NCBI GenBank assembly: GCA_013334925.1
Contig: JAAXWP010000002.1
Coordinates: 83,410-147,409 of the forward strand
Direction: 5' to 3'
Source of the DNA: Chlorobiaceae bacterium
GTDB lineage: Bacteria; Bacteroidota; Chlorobiia; Chlorobiales; Chlorobiaceae
Length of the DNA: 64,000 nucleotides
Below are positions 55,100-63,453 of this stretch, piece by piece. The notes under the pieces were generated by a model. The model searched no databases, was not told where the DNA came from, and worked only from the letters and a program-made list of their open reading frames with translations. How positions within the stretch are numbered: position 1 is the first letter of the stretch; the number at the start of each line of letters is the position of its first letter. The translations under genes and the position numbers were made by a program.

Positions 55100-56095
55100 A
55101 TGCCACAGGAATTCGCTCAGAAAAAAATCGCGACTGCAGCAGGAACAGTTCTCCTTCTCTCGCTCTTTGCCGTGCTTGTCTGGAAACTGAACGCCGGACC
55201 CGAGCTTCCCGACGGAATTCTGTCGGGTAACGGCCGTATCGAAGCAACCGAATACGACATCTGCACCAAACAGGCTGGCAGGCTCGACTCGGTGTATGTT
55301 CAGGAAGGAGATACGGTATCACCCAGGCAGGTACTTGCCTTGATGAACACGGACGATCTGAATGCGAACCTGCTTGAATGCCAGGCACAGATGCGTGTCG
55401 CAGAGAACGAGCGCACACGGGCACAAGCACTCTCCGCCGCGCAACGCAGCGAACAGGGTCTTGCCGAGAGAGACTATGAGCGCTACCGTTCACTGTATGC
55501 ACAGGATGTCGTTCCGAAACAGACGCTCGATCAGGCCTCGACAAGAAGATCAGCGCTGGCCGCCGATGTCAGGGCGGTCGAAGCACAGATTGCCGGAGCA
55601 TCTTCATCAATCGATGTGATCAGGGCGAAGCAGAAGGTGATCAGCAACAACATCGATGACGCCAGACTGAGGACACCGGTAGGTGGCCGGGTGCTCTATC
55701 GCCTGACCGAACCGGGAGAGGTGATCGGCGCGGGCGGCAAAGTGCTGACGGTGCTCGACCTGTCCGATGTCTACATGACCATCTTTCTACCCTCATCAAA
55801 AGCAGGCAGTGTAACGGTCGGCACGGACGCCCGTATCGTGCTTGACGCTGCACCGGACATCTCCATTCCTGCGAAGGTATCGTTCGTCTCCCCTCGGGCA
55901 CAGTTCACACCAAAAGAGGTGGAAACCCGGTCCGAACGCGAGAAACTGATGTTCAGGGTGAAACTGCGAATCGACCCGGAACTGCTCGCCAGACAGCTTC
56001 CGCAGGTCAAATCGGGCATGACCGGCATGGCCTATGTCAAACTCGATGCAAGAGGTTCATGGCCGCAGAATCTTCAGAACGGATTATCAAAATGA
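55100..56095 (+). CDS. HlyD-type membrane fusion protein of ABC exporter
   Basis: A 331-residue periplasmic adaptor with one N-terminal helix (10-28). The lipoyl halves 'NGRIEATEYDICTKQAGRLDSVYVQEGDTV' and 'RTPVGGRVLYRLTEPGEVIGAGGKVLTVLDLSDVYM' flank a coiled-coil hairpin (about 85-185). It matches YhiI/YbhG-type adaptors that go with RbbA/YbhF ATPases. Its stop overlaps the ATPase start (ATGA), so the genes are coupled. It would link the inner-membrane exporter to an outer-membrane channel. Confidence 0.88.
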   Translation: MPQEFAQKKIATAAGTVLLLSLFAVLVWKLNAGPELPDGILSGNGRIEATEYDICTKQAGRLDSVYVQEGDTVSPRQVLALMNTDDLNANLLECQAQMRVAENERTRAQALSAAQRSEQGLAERDYERYRSLYAQDVVPKQTLDQASTRRSALAADVRAVEAQIAGASSSIDVIRAKQKVISNNIDDARLRTPVGGRVLYRLTEPGEVIGAGGKVLTVLDLSDVYMTIFLPSSKAGSVTVGTDARIVLDAAPDISIPAKVSFVSPRAQFTPKEVETRSEREKLMFRVKLRIDPELLARQLPQVKSGMTGMAYVKLDARGSWPQNLQNGLSK

Positions 56096-58833
56096 CCAGC
56101 ATCTCGAACCCTGCCACACGGACAGGTGCCCTATCCCACCGGTACGGGAAAGTCATCGCACTCGACAGGATCGACCTCGACATCCCGTCCGGATGCATGG
56201 CCGGCTTCATCGGGCCTGATGGAGTCGGAAAGTCCACGCTCCTCGGCATCGTGGCAGGAGCGGTGGCCATTCAGCAGGGCGAAGTCTCCGTGCTGGGTGG
56301 CGATATGCGCAGTCCCTCTTTCCGCAGCTCGGCATCGTCCAGGATAGCGTACATGCCGCAGGGACTTGGCAAAAACCTCTACCCTACCCTGACCGTCTTT
56401 GAAAATGTCGACTTCTTCGCACGCCTGTTCGGGCTTGATCCGGCTGAAAAGGAGCTTCGCATAAGGGAGGTACTGCAAAGCACGGGCCTCCTGCCATTCA
56501 GCAAACGACAGGCCGGCAAACTCTCCGGCGGCATGAAACAGAAGCTCGGCCTCTGCTGTTCGCTGATTCACGATCCGGACCTGCTCATCCTCGACGAGCC
56601 CACCACCGGGGTCGATCCACTCTCTCGACGGCAGTTCTGGGAACTGATCGCCCGAATCAGGGGCCGTCGGCCGGGACTGAGCGTCATGGTCGCCACCGCG
56701 TACATGGACGAAGCCGAACAGTTCGACTGGCTTGCAGCCATGGACGACGGCAGCGTGCTCGCCACTGGCACTCCAGACGAGCTGAAACAACGTACCGGCA
56801 GCAGCACGCTCGAAGAGAGCTTCATCGCGCTTCTGCCTGAAACAAAACGCTCCGGGCACCGGAAACTGGCGATCACGCCACGCTCTGCTGGCGATAGTGA
56901 AACGGTCATCGTCGCCGAGGACCTCACCAGAAAATTCGACGACTTCACCGCCGTGGACAGGGTGAATTTCCGGATCGGAAAGGGTGAAATCTTCGGGTTC
57001 CTGGGTTCGAACGGGTGCGGCAAGACAACGACGATGAAGATGCTGACCGGCCTGCTGCCGGCGACGGATGGTCGCGCCCTGCTGTTCGGGAAACCGATCG
57101 ATGCGAAGGATCCCGGGATACGCCGGAAAGTCGGATACATGTCCCAATCCTTTTCGCTCTACAGTGAACTTACCGTCGAACAGAACCTGAAACTGCACGC
57201 CCGGCTCTTCAACCTTGAAGAGCGCCTGATCCAGGGAAAAGTCGATGAGCTGACAAGACGCTTCGAGCTCGACGAATCCCGGAATCAGCTCGCAGGGGAA
57301 CTTCCGATGGGAATCCGGCAACGACTTTCACTGGCCGTGGCCATCGTTCATGACCCTGCCATCCTGATCCTTGACGAACCCACCTCAGGGGTCGATCCTG
57401 TAGCCCGGGACCGCTTCTGGGAGATCCTTGCCGACCTGTCGCGAAACCGGGGTGTCACCATCTTCATTTCGACCCATTTCATGAATGAAGGCGAGCGTTG
57501 CGACCGGATCTCGCTGATGCACGCCGGAAGGGTGCTGGCCTGCGACGCGCCGGAGCGCATTGTCGCAGCAAGAAACGCTTCGTCGCTCGAAGCGGCATTC
57601 ATCTCCTGCCTCGAAGAAGCGACCTCAGGGTCGACCGGCACCAGCGAAACAGCAATTCAGGAACCGATCGCAACGGCTGAACGCAAAGAGGAGCCGAAGC
57701 CGTCGCTCTTCAGTCTCAGGCGGTGCCTGGGATACGCCCGCAGGGAGAGTATCGAAATCCTCCGGGATCCCGTCAGGCTGGTATTCGCACTTGCCGGCTC
57801 CCTGCTGCTGATGCTGATCCTTGGCCTGGGCATCACCTTTGACGTCAGGAATGTCCCGTTTGCCGTGCTCGACCTCGACAACAGTCCCGAAAGCCGCGAG
57901 TACATCGAAAACATCGACAGTTCGAGCTACTTTCTCCAGCGTGCCCCATCCGAATCCTCCACCGAACTCTTCGATCGCCTGAAAAAGGGTGAGCTCAAAC
58001 TGGCCATCGAGATCTCACCCGGTTTCGGCAGGGAACTCCGCAGCGGGCGCAAACCCGAAATCGCCATCTGGATCGACGGGGCCATGCCGTTTTTCGGAGA
58101 GACACTCAAAGGTTACGCATCCCTGATCTCGCTGAAATATTTCGAAGAACTCGCCGTGAGGAACGGATTTCCTGAACCGAGGCTTTCAGCGGCAGACATC
58201 ACGTTCCGCTATCGCTACAACCAGGATTTCAACAGCCTCCCGGCCATGGTCCCGGCCGTCATCCCGCTGCTGCTGCTCTTCATACCATCCATCCTCATGG
58301 CACTCGGCATCGTCAGGGAAAAGGAGCTCGGTTCGATCACCAACCTCTACGTCACCCCGGTGACCCGCCTCGAGTTCCTCGTCGGCAAGCAGATTCCCTA
58401 CATGCTCATCGGCATGGTCAGCTTCTTCACGCTGGTCCTGCTCTCGGTCGCCTTTTTCAGGGTACCCGTCAAAGGCAGCTTCATGACGCTCGTCCTGGGA
58501 ACAATGCTGTACGTCGTGGTCACGACCGCGTTCGGCCAGTTCATCTCGTCATTCACCTCCACCCAGATCGCCGCACTCGCCCTGACCGCATTCACGACGA
58601 TCATCCCCACGATACGATTCTGCGGGTTCCTGCAGCCGGTCTCCTCGCTCGATCCCATCGGAGCCCTGATCGGAAACTGTTACCCGGCGACCTATTACCT
58701 GCTGATCTGCCGCGGTGTGTTCGCCAAGGGTCTCGGATTCTTCGACCTGCTGCCATACCTGGGGGCGATCGCGCTCTTCATTCCGGCGCTGACCCTCCTG
58801 AGCCTGCTGCTGCTGAAAAAACAGGGGGCATAG
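56092..58833 (+). CDS. RbbA-type fused double ABC ATPase and permease
   Basis: 913 residues from the ATG overlapping the adaptor stop. Two ABC cassettes come first: Walker A 'GPDGVGKST' (atypical Asp) with signature 'LSGGMKQ', and Walker A 'GSNGCGKTT' with the degenerate signature 'LPMGIRQ'. Walker B motifs are 'LLILDEPTTGVDP' and 'ILILDEPTSGVDP'. Residues from about 555 form an ABC-2 permease with six helices. This is the YhiH/RbbA architecture. With the adaptor and the next permease it makes a drug or envelope-molecule exporter. The substrate is unknown. Confidence 0.9.
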   Translation: MTSISNPATRTGALSHRYGKVIALDRIDLDIPSGCMAGFIGPDGVGKSTLLGIVAGAVAIQQGEVSVLGGDMRSPSFRSSASSRIAYMPQGLGKNLYPTLTVFENVDFFARLFGLDPAEKELRIREVLQSTGLLPFSKRQAGKLSGGMKQKLGLCCSLIHDPDLLILDEPTTGVDPLSRRQFWELIARIRGRRPGLSVMVATAYMDEAEQFDWLAAMDDGSVLATGTPDELKQRTGSSTLEESFIALLPETKRSGHRKLAITPRSAGDSETVIVAEDLTRKFDDFTAVDRVNFRIGKGEIFGFLGSNGCGKTTTMKMLTGLLPATDGRALLFGKPIDAKDPGIRRKVGYMSQSFSLYSELTVEQNLKLHARLFNLEERLIQGKVDELTRRFELDESRNQLAGELPMGIRQRLSLAVAIVHDPAILILDEPTSGVDPVARDRFWEILADLSRNRGVTIFISTHFMNEGERCDRISLMHAGRVLACDAPERIVAARNASSLEAAFISCLEEATSGSTGTSETAIQEPIATAERKEEPKPSLFSLRRCLGYARRESIEILRDPVRLVFALAGSLLLMLILGLGITFDVRNVPFAVLDLDNSPESREYIENIDSSSYFLQRAPSESSTELFDRLKKGELKLAIEISPGFGRELRSGRKPEIAIWIDGAMPFFGETLKGYASLISLKYFEELAVRNGFPEPRLSAADITFRYRYNQDFNSLPAMVPAVIPLLLLFIPSILMALGIVREKELGSITNLYVTPVTRLEFLVGKQIPYMLIGMVSFFTLVLLSVAFFRVPVKGSFMTLVLGTMLYVVVTTAFGQFISSFTSTQIAALALTAFTTIIPTIRFCGFLQPVSSLDPIGALIGNCYPATYYLLICRGVFAKGLGFFDLLPYLGAIALFIPALTLLSLLLLKKQGA

Positions 58834-58835
58834 CC

Positions 58836-59963
58836 ATGCGAACATTCAACAACATCCTGCAACTCGGCGTGAAGGAGCTCCAGAGCCTGTGGCACGACAA
58901 GATCCTGCTTGGCCTCATCGCCTTCATGTTCACGGTCGGAATCTATACCGGAGCGACCTCCAGCTCGCTGGAACTGAACAATGCCCCCATCGCTTTTGTC
59001 GACGAGGACCACTCTCCGCTCTCCTCCAGAATGGAACAGGCATTCTACCCTCCCTATTTCAACAAACCGAAACTCATTGCCCGAAACGGCATCGACCAAG
59101 AGCTCGATAACGGCAAATCCACCTTCGTCGTCACCATACCGCCATCATTCGAACAGGATCTCCTTGCCGGCCGTCAGCCTGAAATAGGGGTCGATATCGA
59201 CGCAACCCGGATGACCCAGGCCTTCATCGGGGCAGGATATATCCGATCGATCATCAACGACGAAGTGAACAACCATGTCGGAAGAGCTCCAGCAACGCTC
59301 ATAACCCCCGTCCGGTTCGTCATCAGAGCCCTCTTCAACCCCAACCTGAACGGCATCTGGTTCGGAGGCATCATGGAGATCATGACCAACATCACCATGC
59401 TCTCCATCATCCTGACGGGAGCGGCACTGATCAGGGAACGCGAGCATGGAACCATCGAACATCTTCTGGTCATGCCGCTGTCGCCGTTCGAGATCATGGC
59501 CGCAAAAATATGGTCCAACGGCCTTGTCGTGCTCATCAGCGCGAGCATATCGCTGTTTCTGGTTGTCCAGGGCTTCCTCGACGTTCCGATCGCCGGATCG
59601 GTACCGCTATTCCTTGCCGGTGCGGCGATCTACCTCTTTGCAACCACATCGATAGGCATTTTCCTCGGCACGATCGCACGTTCCATGCCACAGCTGGGCC
59701 TCCTGGTCATTCTTCTGATCGTTCCGATGCAACTGCTCTCGGGAGGCATGACGCCAAGGGAGAGTATGCCGGATATCGTGCAACGGATCATGCTCGTCTC
59801 GCCGACCACCTATTTCGTGAAGTTCTCACAAAGCATCCTCTACCGGGGAGCCGGGCTCGATGTCGTATGGCCGGATTTCGCCGCCGTCGCGGCCATCGGC
59901 GCCACGCTCTTCATCGTCGCCCTGCTGCGTTTCAGGAAAAGCATCACCATGATCCAGGCCTGA
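58836..59963 (+). CDS. ABC-2 type permease (YhhJ type)
   Basis: A 375-residue permease starting three bases after the ATPase stop. Helix 1 is at about 25-42, then a large periplasmic domain, then five helices from about 180 to 370. Family features include 'REREHGTIEHLLVMPLSPFEIMAAKIWSNGLVVL' and 'LLSGGMTPRESMP'. It pairs with the permease half of the RbbA-type protein to form the channel. It is the last gene of the export operon. Confidence 0.9.
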   Translation: MRTFNNILQLGVKELQSLWHDKILLGLIAFMFTVGIYTGATSSSLELNNAPIAFVDEDHSPLSSRMEQAFYPPYFNKPKLIARNGIDQELDNGKSTFVVTIPPSFEQDLLAGRQPEIGVDIDATRMTQAFIGAGYIRSIINDEVNNHVGRAPATLITPVRFVIRALFNPNLNGIWFGGIMEIMTNITMLSIILTGAALIREREHGTIEHLLVMPLSPFEIMAAKIWSNGLVVLISASISLFLVVQGFLDVPIAGSVPLFLAGAAIYLFATTSIGIFLGTIARSMPQLGLLVILLIVPMQLLSGGMTPRESMPDIVQRIMLVSPTTYFVKFSQSILYRGAGLDVVWPDFAAVAAIGATLFIVALLRFRKSITMIQA

Positions 59964-60064
59964 GCACTCTCCATACCCTGCAATCTCACGAAAAACAGGG
60001 TACCTCCGAGCGTTTCAGGCCATATCACATTTGCCGACAAACTTCGACGATCCGCTTTCGACGC

Positions 60065-60412
60065 TCAATTGAAAGAGAACGGATAACCGCCGAAAGGCTG
60101 GCCGTTGACACGCAGCACCAGGAACCCCGGCGTCTGACGGCAACAATCGGCGCAGGCATGTTCCGGGTAAGGCTCCTGCGGACAATCGGATAGCGCTATC
60201 AGATTCCGCGACCTGTCGCTGATACGCGAAGACGACGGCATCGTGGCTTTTGGAGAGAAGCATGCCCTCCTGCCCGGATGTGCAAGCAACGGCGCATGGA
60301 AAACGGAAGGGACGAAACGATGGAGGAGATAGAGGAACAGGCGATCGTGTACCCTGCTGAAAAACGCACGGATTCGACCGGTACCAGAGACTGGGATGAG
60401 GTGATCTTTCAT
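60065..60412 (-). CDS. Hypothetical protein downstream of cobalamin riboswitch
   Basis: A 115-codon frame starting 38 bases after the riboswitch end. It has a partly hydrophobic middle ('LFLYLLHRFVPSVFHAPLLAH') and a Cys-rich end ('CPQEPYPEHACADCCRQ'). No ribosome-binding site is clear and no family is recognised. Its only support is the riboswitch upstream on the same strand. It could instead be a decayed gene for cobalamin or cobalt uptake. Confidence 0.35.
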   Translation of the reverse strand: MKDHLIPVSGTGRIRAFFSRVHDRLFLYLLHRFVPSVFHAPLLAHPGRRACFSPKATMPSSSRISDRSRNLIALSDCPQEPYPEHACADCCRQTPGFLVLRVNGQPFGGYPFSFN

Positions 60413-60449
60413 GGTATGTAGTGCTTTATTCCCGAAGCTGTTAAACAAT

Positions 60450-60637
60450 GATGCGGCAGGTCTTCTGACTTTCCCGGGGTCCTGCCGGCCTTCCCATCCC
60501 GGATTGACCGGGACAGTGACCTGTTCGACAGACCTTGCCGCCTGCATTTCGGCAGGCGCGGGATTACAGCAGCGGGTACTGTTCCGGACTTGCACCGGAT
60601 TCCCTATTAAGCCCGACACGCTTCCATGACGGGCACC
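60450..60637 (-). ncRNA. Cobalamin (AdoCbl-type) riboswitch
   Basis: The minus strand carries the conserved parts in order: GGTGCC at the 5' end (about 60637), 'TTAATAGGGAATCCGGTGC' followed by 'AAGTCCGGAACAGTACCCGC' and 'TGCTGTAA', then stems with 'CACTG' and 'GGGAAGG', and the B12 box AGTCAGAAGACCTGCC at 60455-60470. These are the hallmark elements of cobalamin riboswitches, which shut off uptake or synthesis genes when cobalamin is present. The gene it should control is on the minus strand below 60450, where no known B12 gene is seen. Confidence 0.93.
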
Positions 60638-60651
60638 ACATGTTCGTCAGA

Positions 60652-60679
60652 AGTATACGAAAAAGTGAACCATGGACAA
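60652..60679 (-). promoter_or_regulatory. Likely promoter for the riboswitch RNA
   Basis: On the minus strand, TTGTCC (60679-60674) and TATACT (60657-60652) are 16 bases apart, matching a sigma-70 type -35/-10 pair just upstream of the riboswitch. Confidence 0.5.
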
Positions 60680-61129
60680 ACTGACCATGAAGAGAGCCTG
60701 AAAAAGTGAACGTAACCTGCAGGAATCCTGAAACAGGAGGACAATTCAGCTGCATGAAAAGGAAAAGCAGAGCCCGCCAGTCTCGCATCGTCCGGCAAAG
60801 ATCCCGGACATCTCACCACTGAATTACACTACAACTATCCTGCCAGCTCATTCCGACGGTATAAAATTCCGTTTCCTTTTCATGAATCACCTCGTCGGCC
60901 CCGCACGAATATGATATTTTCCACACCTCATCCACCACTATTCTTATATACAGCACACCACCCGACACCATATCAATAATAAAGCATATAACATATAAAA
61001 TCAAAGTAACAGATATACGTATAATCCATTGCTTATCGTAAACAGAAAACGTCTCAGATTGTATCATTCGGTTCTCAAATAGTGACATTTTCTCTTATCC
61101 CATTCATTCAGCACAAGCAAAAACGATCC

Positions 61130-61175
61130 CCAGTAACTGATTTTCGCAATTTCAGTTACTGGCACAGGATTTGAT
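61130..61175 (+). promoter_or_regulatory. -24/-12-like promoter overlapped by an inverted repeat
   Basis: TGGCACAGGATTTGAT starts at 61160, with GG at 61161-61162, ten bases, then GA. This is the TTGA-type -12 half seen at 31377 and 35800. CCAGTAACTGA (61130-61140) and TCAGTTACTGG (61152-61162) form a perfect 11-bp inverted repeat with an 11-base spacer whose right arm includes the -24 GG. This may be an operator. The lipoprotein start is about 230 bases downstream. Confidence 0.55.
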
Positions 61176-61406
61176 ATACATTTATCGAACGCACGCATGT
61201 ATTGCCTGCCATCCGCAACGAATAACATATCAATACCAACACCACCATCCCGATGGATCAGGGTTGTTTTTTTCTTTATCAGAAATAATTCATCGATTTC
61301 AGAGGGACCACTCTTTCACCTTATAGCTGCAATAAAAGATCTCTTTCACAGACAAACAGGCATCGCGCCAGAATTATACAAGCATTCAATTCCAGGAGGT
61401 AAACAG

Positions 61407-62057
61407 ATGAAAAAAATCGCAATTTGTTTTTTATGTGGACTTTCATTGTCCGGTTGTACCAGTTTTAAAGGAGGGATGCCGGATAGCCCCTATAACATGA
61501 AAGAGGACCTTGGCTATGTGAAGGACAAAATGAGCTCTTCGGCATCGGTAAAGACCTTTTATGAAAGCCCCTCAGTGGAAACCAGAAACAAATTCATCGC
61601 TTCACGTCTGTTTACCACCAACATCGAATACCTGAAATTCATCAAAGGTCTGTCATCAAACGAGACGCAGATAAACTCTGCCGCCGATATCATGGTCATG
61701 TCACTCGACATTGCCTCCACAGCGTTCACTCCTGTCAAAACCAAGACTATCCTGAGTTCACTCTCGGCGATCACTGGCGGAACCCGTCTGTCCATCGATA
61801 AAAACGCTTACAGCGAAAAAACGATGTCAGCAGTAGTCGCTGCCATGAACGCTCAGCGCAAAGAGGTCCTCAAACGGATTATCAGGGGAACCAAGCTCGA
61901 TCTGAATCAGTATACGTTCGAACAGGCATTGTCCGACATCAATGATTACTACATGGCCGGAACTTTCTTTGGCGCGCTTACGGCCATTCAGCGAGATGCA
62001 TCGGTCAAGGAGCATCAGCTGGATACGGAAATTCAAAACCTTACCTCATCCAGGTAA
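61407..62057 (+). CDS. Outer-membrane lipoprotein of unknown function
   Basis: 216 residues from the ATG at 61407, set by the GGAGG at 61394-61398; the frame is open further upstream but has no good start. A lipobox LSGC puts the lipidated Cys at residue 17. The mature protein is helical, with few aromatics and many Ser/Thr/Ala, and no recognised domain. It follows a -24/-12-like promoter. A hairpin (62077-62113) closes the unit. Confidence 0.75.
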   Translation: MKKIAICFLCGLSLSGCTSFKGGMPDSPYNMKEDLGYVKDKMSSSASVKTFYESPSVETRNKFIASRLFTTNIEYLKFIKGLSSNETQINSAADIMVMSLDIASTAFTPVKTKTILSSLSAITGGTRLSIDKNAYSEKTMSAVVAAMNAQRKEVLKRIIRGTKLDLNQYTFEQALSDINDYYMAGTFFGALTAIQRDASVKEHQLDTEIQNLTSSR

Positions 62058-62076
62058 ACACCGGTAAAAAATGCTT

Positions 62077-62113
62077 CACGGCCAGCCGGGAGACTCCTCT
62101 CCCGCTGACCGTG
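62077..62113 (+). terminator. Imperfect hairpin after lipoprotein gene
   Basis: GGGAGA/TCTCCC (62088-62103) is extended by further pairing out to CACGG/CCGTG at both ends, with one bulge and one mismatch. It begins 20 bases after the stop. No T-run follows. Confidence 0.55.
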
Positions 62114-62337
62114 GAGACAATTCATGCGATTGAAGTCTCAATGCTCGGCACAAACGCCTCACGATCCGGGATCACCACGCAAGCACCTCACCAGAGGCAT
62201 CTCCATCAGAAAAGCCCCATAACGTTTCCAGTATCCGATACTACTGACGCGCCTCATCAGCGCATTGCTTATATTCAGGCGTTTTCAGCATCATCTGAAG
62301 GCGCTGTCACCATTTCACGAACATCATTACCCGATAG

Positions 62338-62988
62338 ATGAAACGATTCAACGTTCTTCTGCTTCTCTTTTCGATGCTTCTTTGTCTCAATGAAGCCATG
62401 AGCGCAGAAACAAACAGTCCGCCACCTGCTGCAGATGCCGCTACCTTCGATTATCTGAAAAGCAAACAGGGAATTGTTTGTAACAATACAACGAACGACG
62501 GGCAGATCTCGAGCGCCGGTCTGAGCTTCAATTGCGTTTACCGTGACTACAGTGCCGAAAAAGGCGCGCCGGTTATCCTGAGCGGATCGTTCAATGTCAT
62601 GTATACCAAGGGAAAAGTACCGTATTACTCGCTCAAGATGGTCCCATCTGTCGTTCTTGCGGCAACTTCGGAAGTGAACGCACGGTATCCCGACTACCTC
62701 GATGTCATGATCAACGGCCAGAGCATCAGCGGATACAAGGATATTGACAACAAGGCCGTGAACGGGGGCAGACTGATCGGTTATGCTGACAAGGATCTGG
62801 TTATCACGCGCGGTTTACTGAAAGGTGGAGACTTCGACATCGTCATCAGGTATTCGATCGACAACGGAGCGCACTATAACGATCTCAGGATATTTTCGAT
62901 CGTCTCCGCTGCTGACAGTTCACTGACAAAAGGCAGATTCAGAACGTGCATCAACGATATGTCCGATTATCTCGGAATTGTGCCATAA
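62338..62988 (+). CDS. Exported protein of unknown function
   Basis: A 216-residue protein with a signal peptide (1-22, ending MSA-E). The mature part is predicted beta-rich and contains three cysteines (in 'GIVCNN', 'FNCVYRD' and 'RTCINDM') that could form one disulfide. No family is recognised. The lipoprotein gene upstream is 280 bases away, so a shared unit is uncertain. A 21-bp inverted repeat follows 36 bases after the stop. Confidence 0.65.
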   Translation: MKRFNVLLLLFSMLLCLNEAMSAETNSPPPAADAATFDYLKSKQGIVCNNTTNDGQISSAGLSFNCVYRDYSAEKGAPVILSGSFNVMYTKGKVPYYSLKMVPSVVLAATSEVNARYPDYLDVMINGQSISGYKDIDNKAVNGGRLIGYADKDLVITRGLLKGGDFDIVIRYSIDNGAHYNDLRIFSIVSAADSSLTKGRFRTCINDMSDYLGIVP

Positions 62989-63453
62989 AATGGCGAAAGA
63001 CTTTCGAAAGCACACTGAACATCTGAGGAGAGCGCTGGACTGACGTTCTGCGCTCTTCGATTTGTTCTGATCGTCAGTCCAGCGCTCTCCTCTGACCGGG
63101 TAGATCACCATGTTCGGGAAAAGAATGATGATCTGCCCGGTCAATTGCCACACCGCCTTCATTTCGAGCGAGCCATTCGTTCAGCCCGGAATCCCTCAAA
63201 GAGTTCCGATCCTCAAAAAATCGGAATATATTGTAAGCCATGAGCCGCTTTGGCAATTGCAATGCGGTATCTCTCCGGCAGGAAAAAGAGGTCATAAACA
63301 CCTGCGATGACTTTTTTCGAATAACCCAATACCTGCCGCCAGGCAGTGTCGCGTTACCTGCATTCCAGAATTACCAGACGTAACATCGGATTTCCGCCCC
63401 CAACCCCTTTGTACCCGTTTTAATAACGAATCAACAAAAGGAGGAGTGCGATC
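62989..63453. other. Intergenic region with large hairpin
   Basis: 465 bases. The 21-bp inverted repeat is at 63025-63092. A plus-strand frame at 63110-63310 starts inside the region without a ribosome-binding site and I do not call it. The ribosome-binding site AGGAGG for the next gene is at about 63439. Confidence 0.5.
63025..63092. repeat. 21-bp perfect inverted repeat
   Basis: The arms are 63025-63045 and 63072-63092, perfectly complementary over 21 bases (left arm begins GAGGAGAGCGCTGG), with a 26-base loop. It lies 36 bases after the stop of the exported-protein gene. It has no T-run, so it could be a terminator, an mRNA-protecting hairpin or a remnant of a mobile unit. Confidence 0.8.

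Larger units (their letters stand above)
59964..61406. other. Long region with riboswitch and regulatory sequence
   Basis: About 1.4 kb between the permease and the lipoprotein gene. It contains, on the minus strand, a cobalamin riboswitch (60450-60637), its likely promoter and a short frame of doubtful coding value (60065-60412). On the plus strand there is a -24/-12-like promoter near 61160. Two direct repeats GAAAAAGTGAAC lie at 60659-60670 and 60700-60711. The AT-rich part 60850-61100 shows no gene. Confidence 0.5.

Noticed and set aside
63110..63310. A 66-codon plus-strand frame
   Set aside because: It begins in non-coding sequence just after the large hairpin, has no ribosome-binding site and no recognisable domain.
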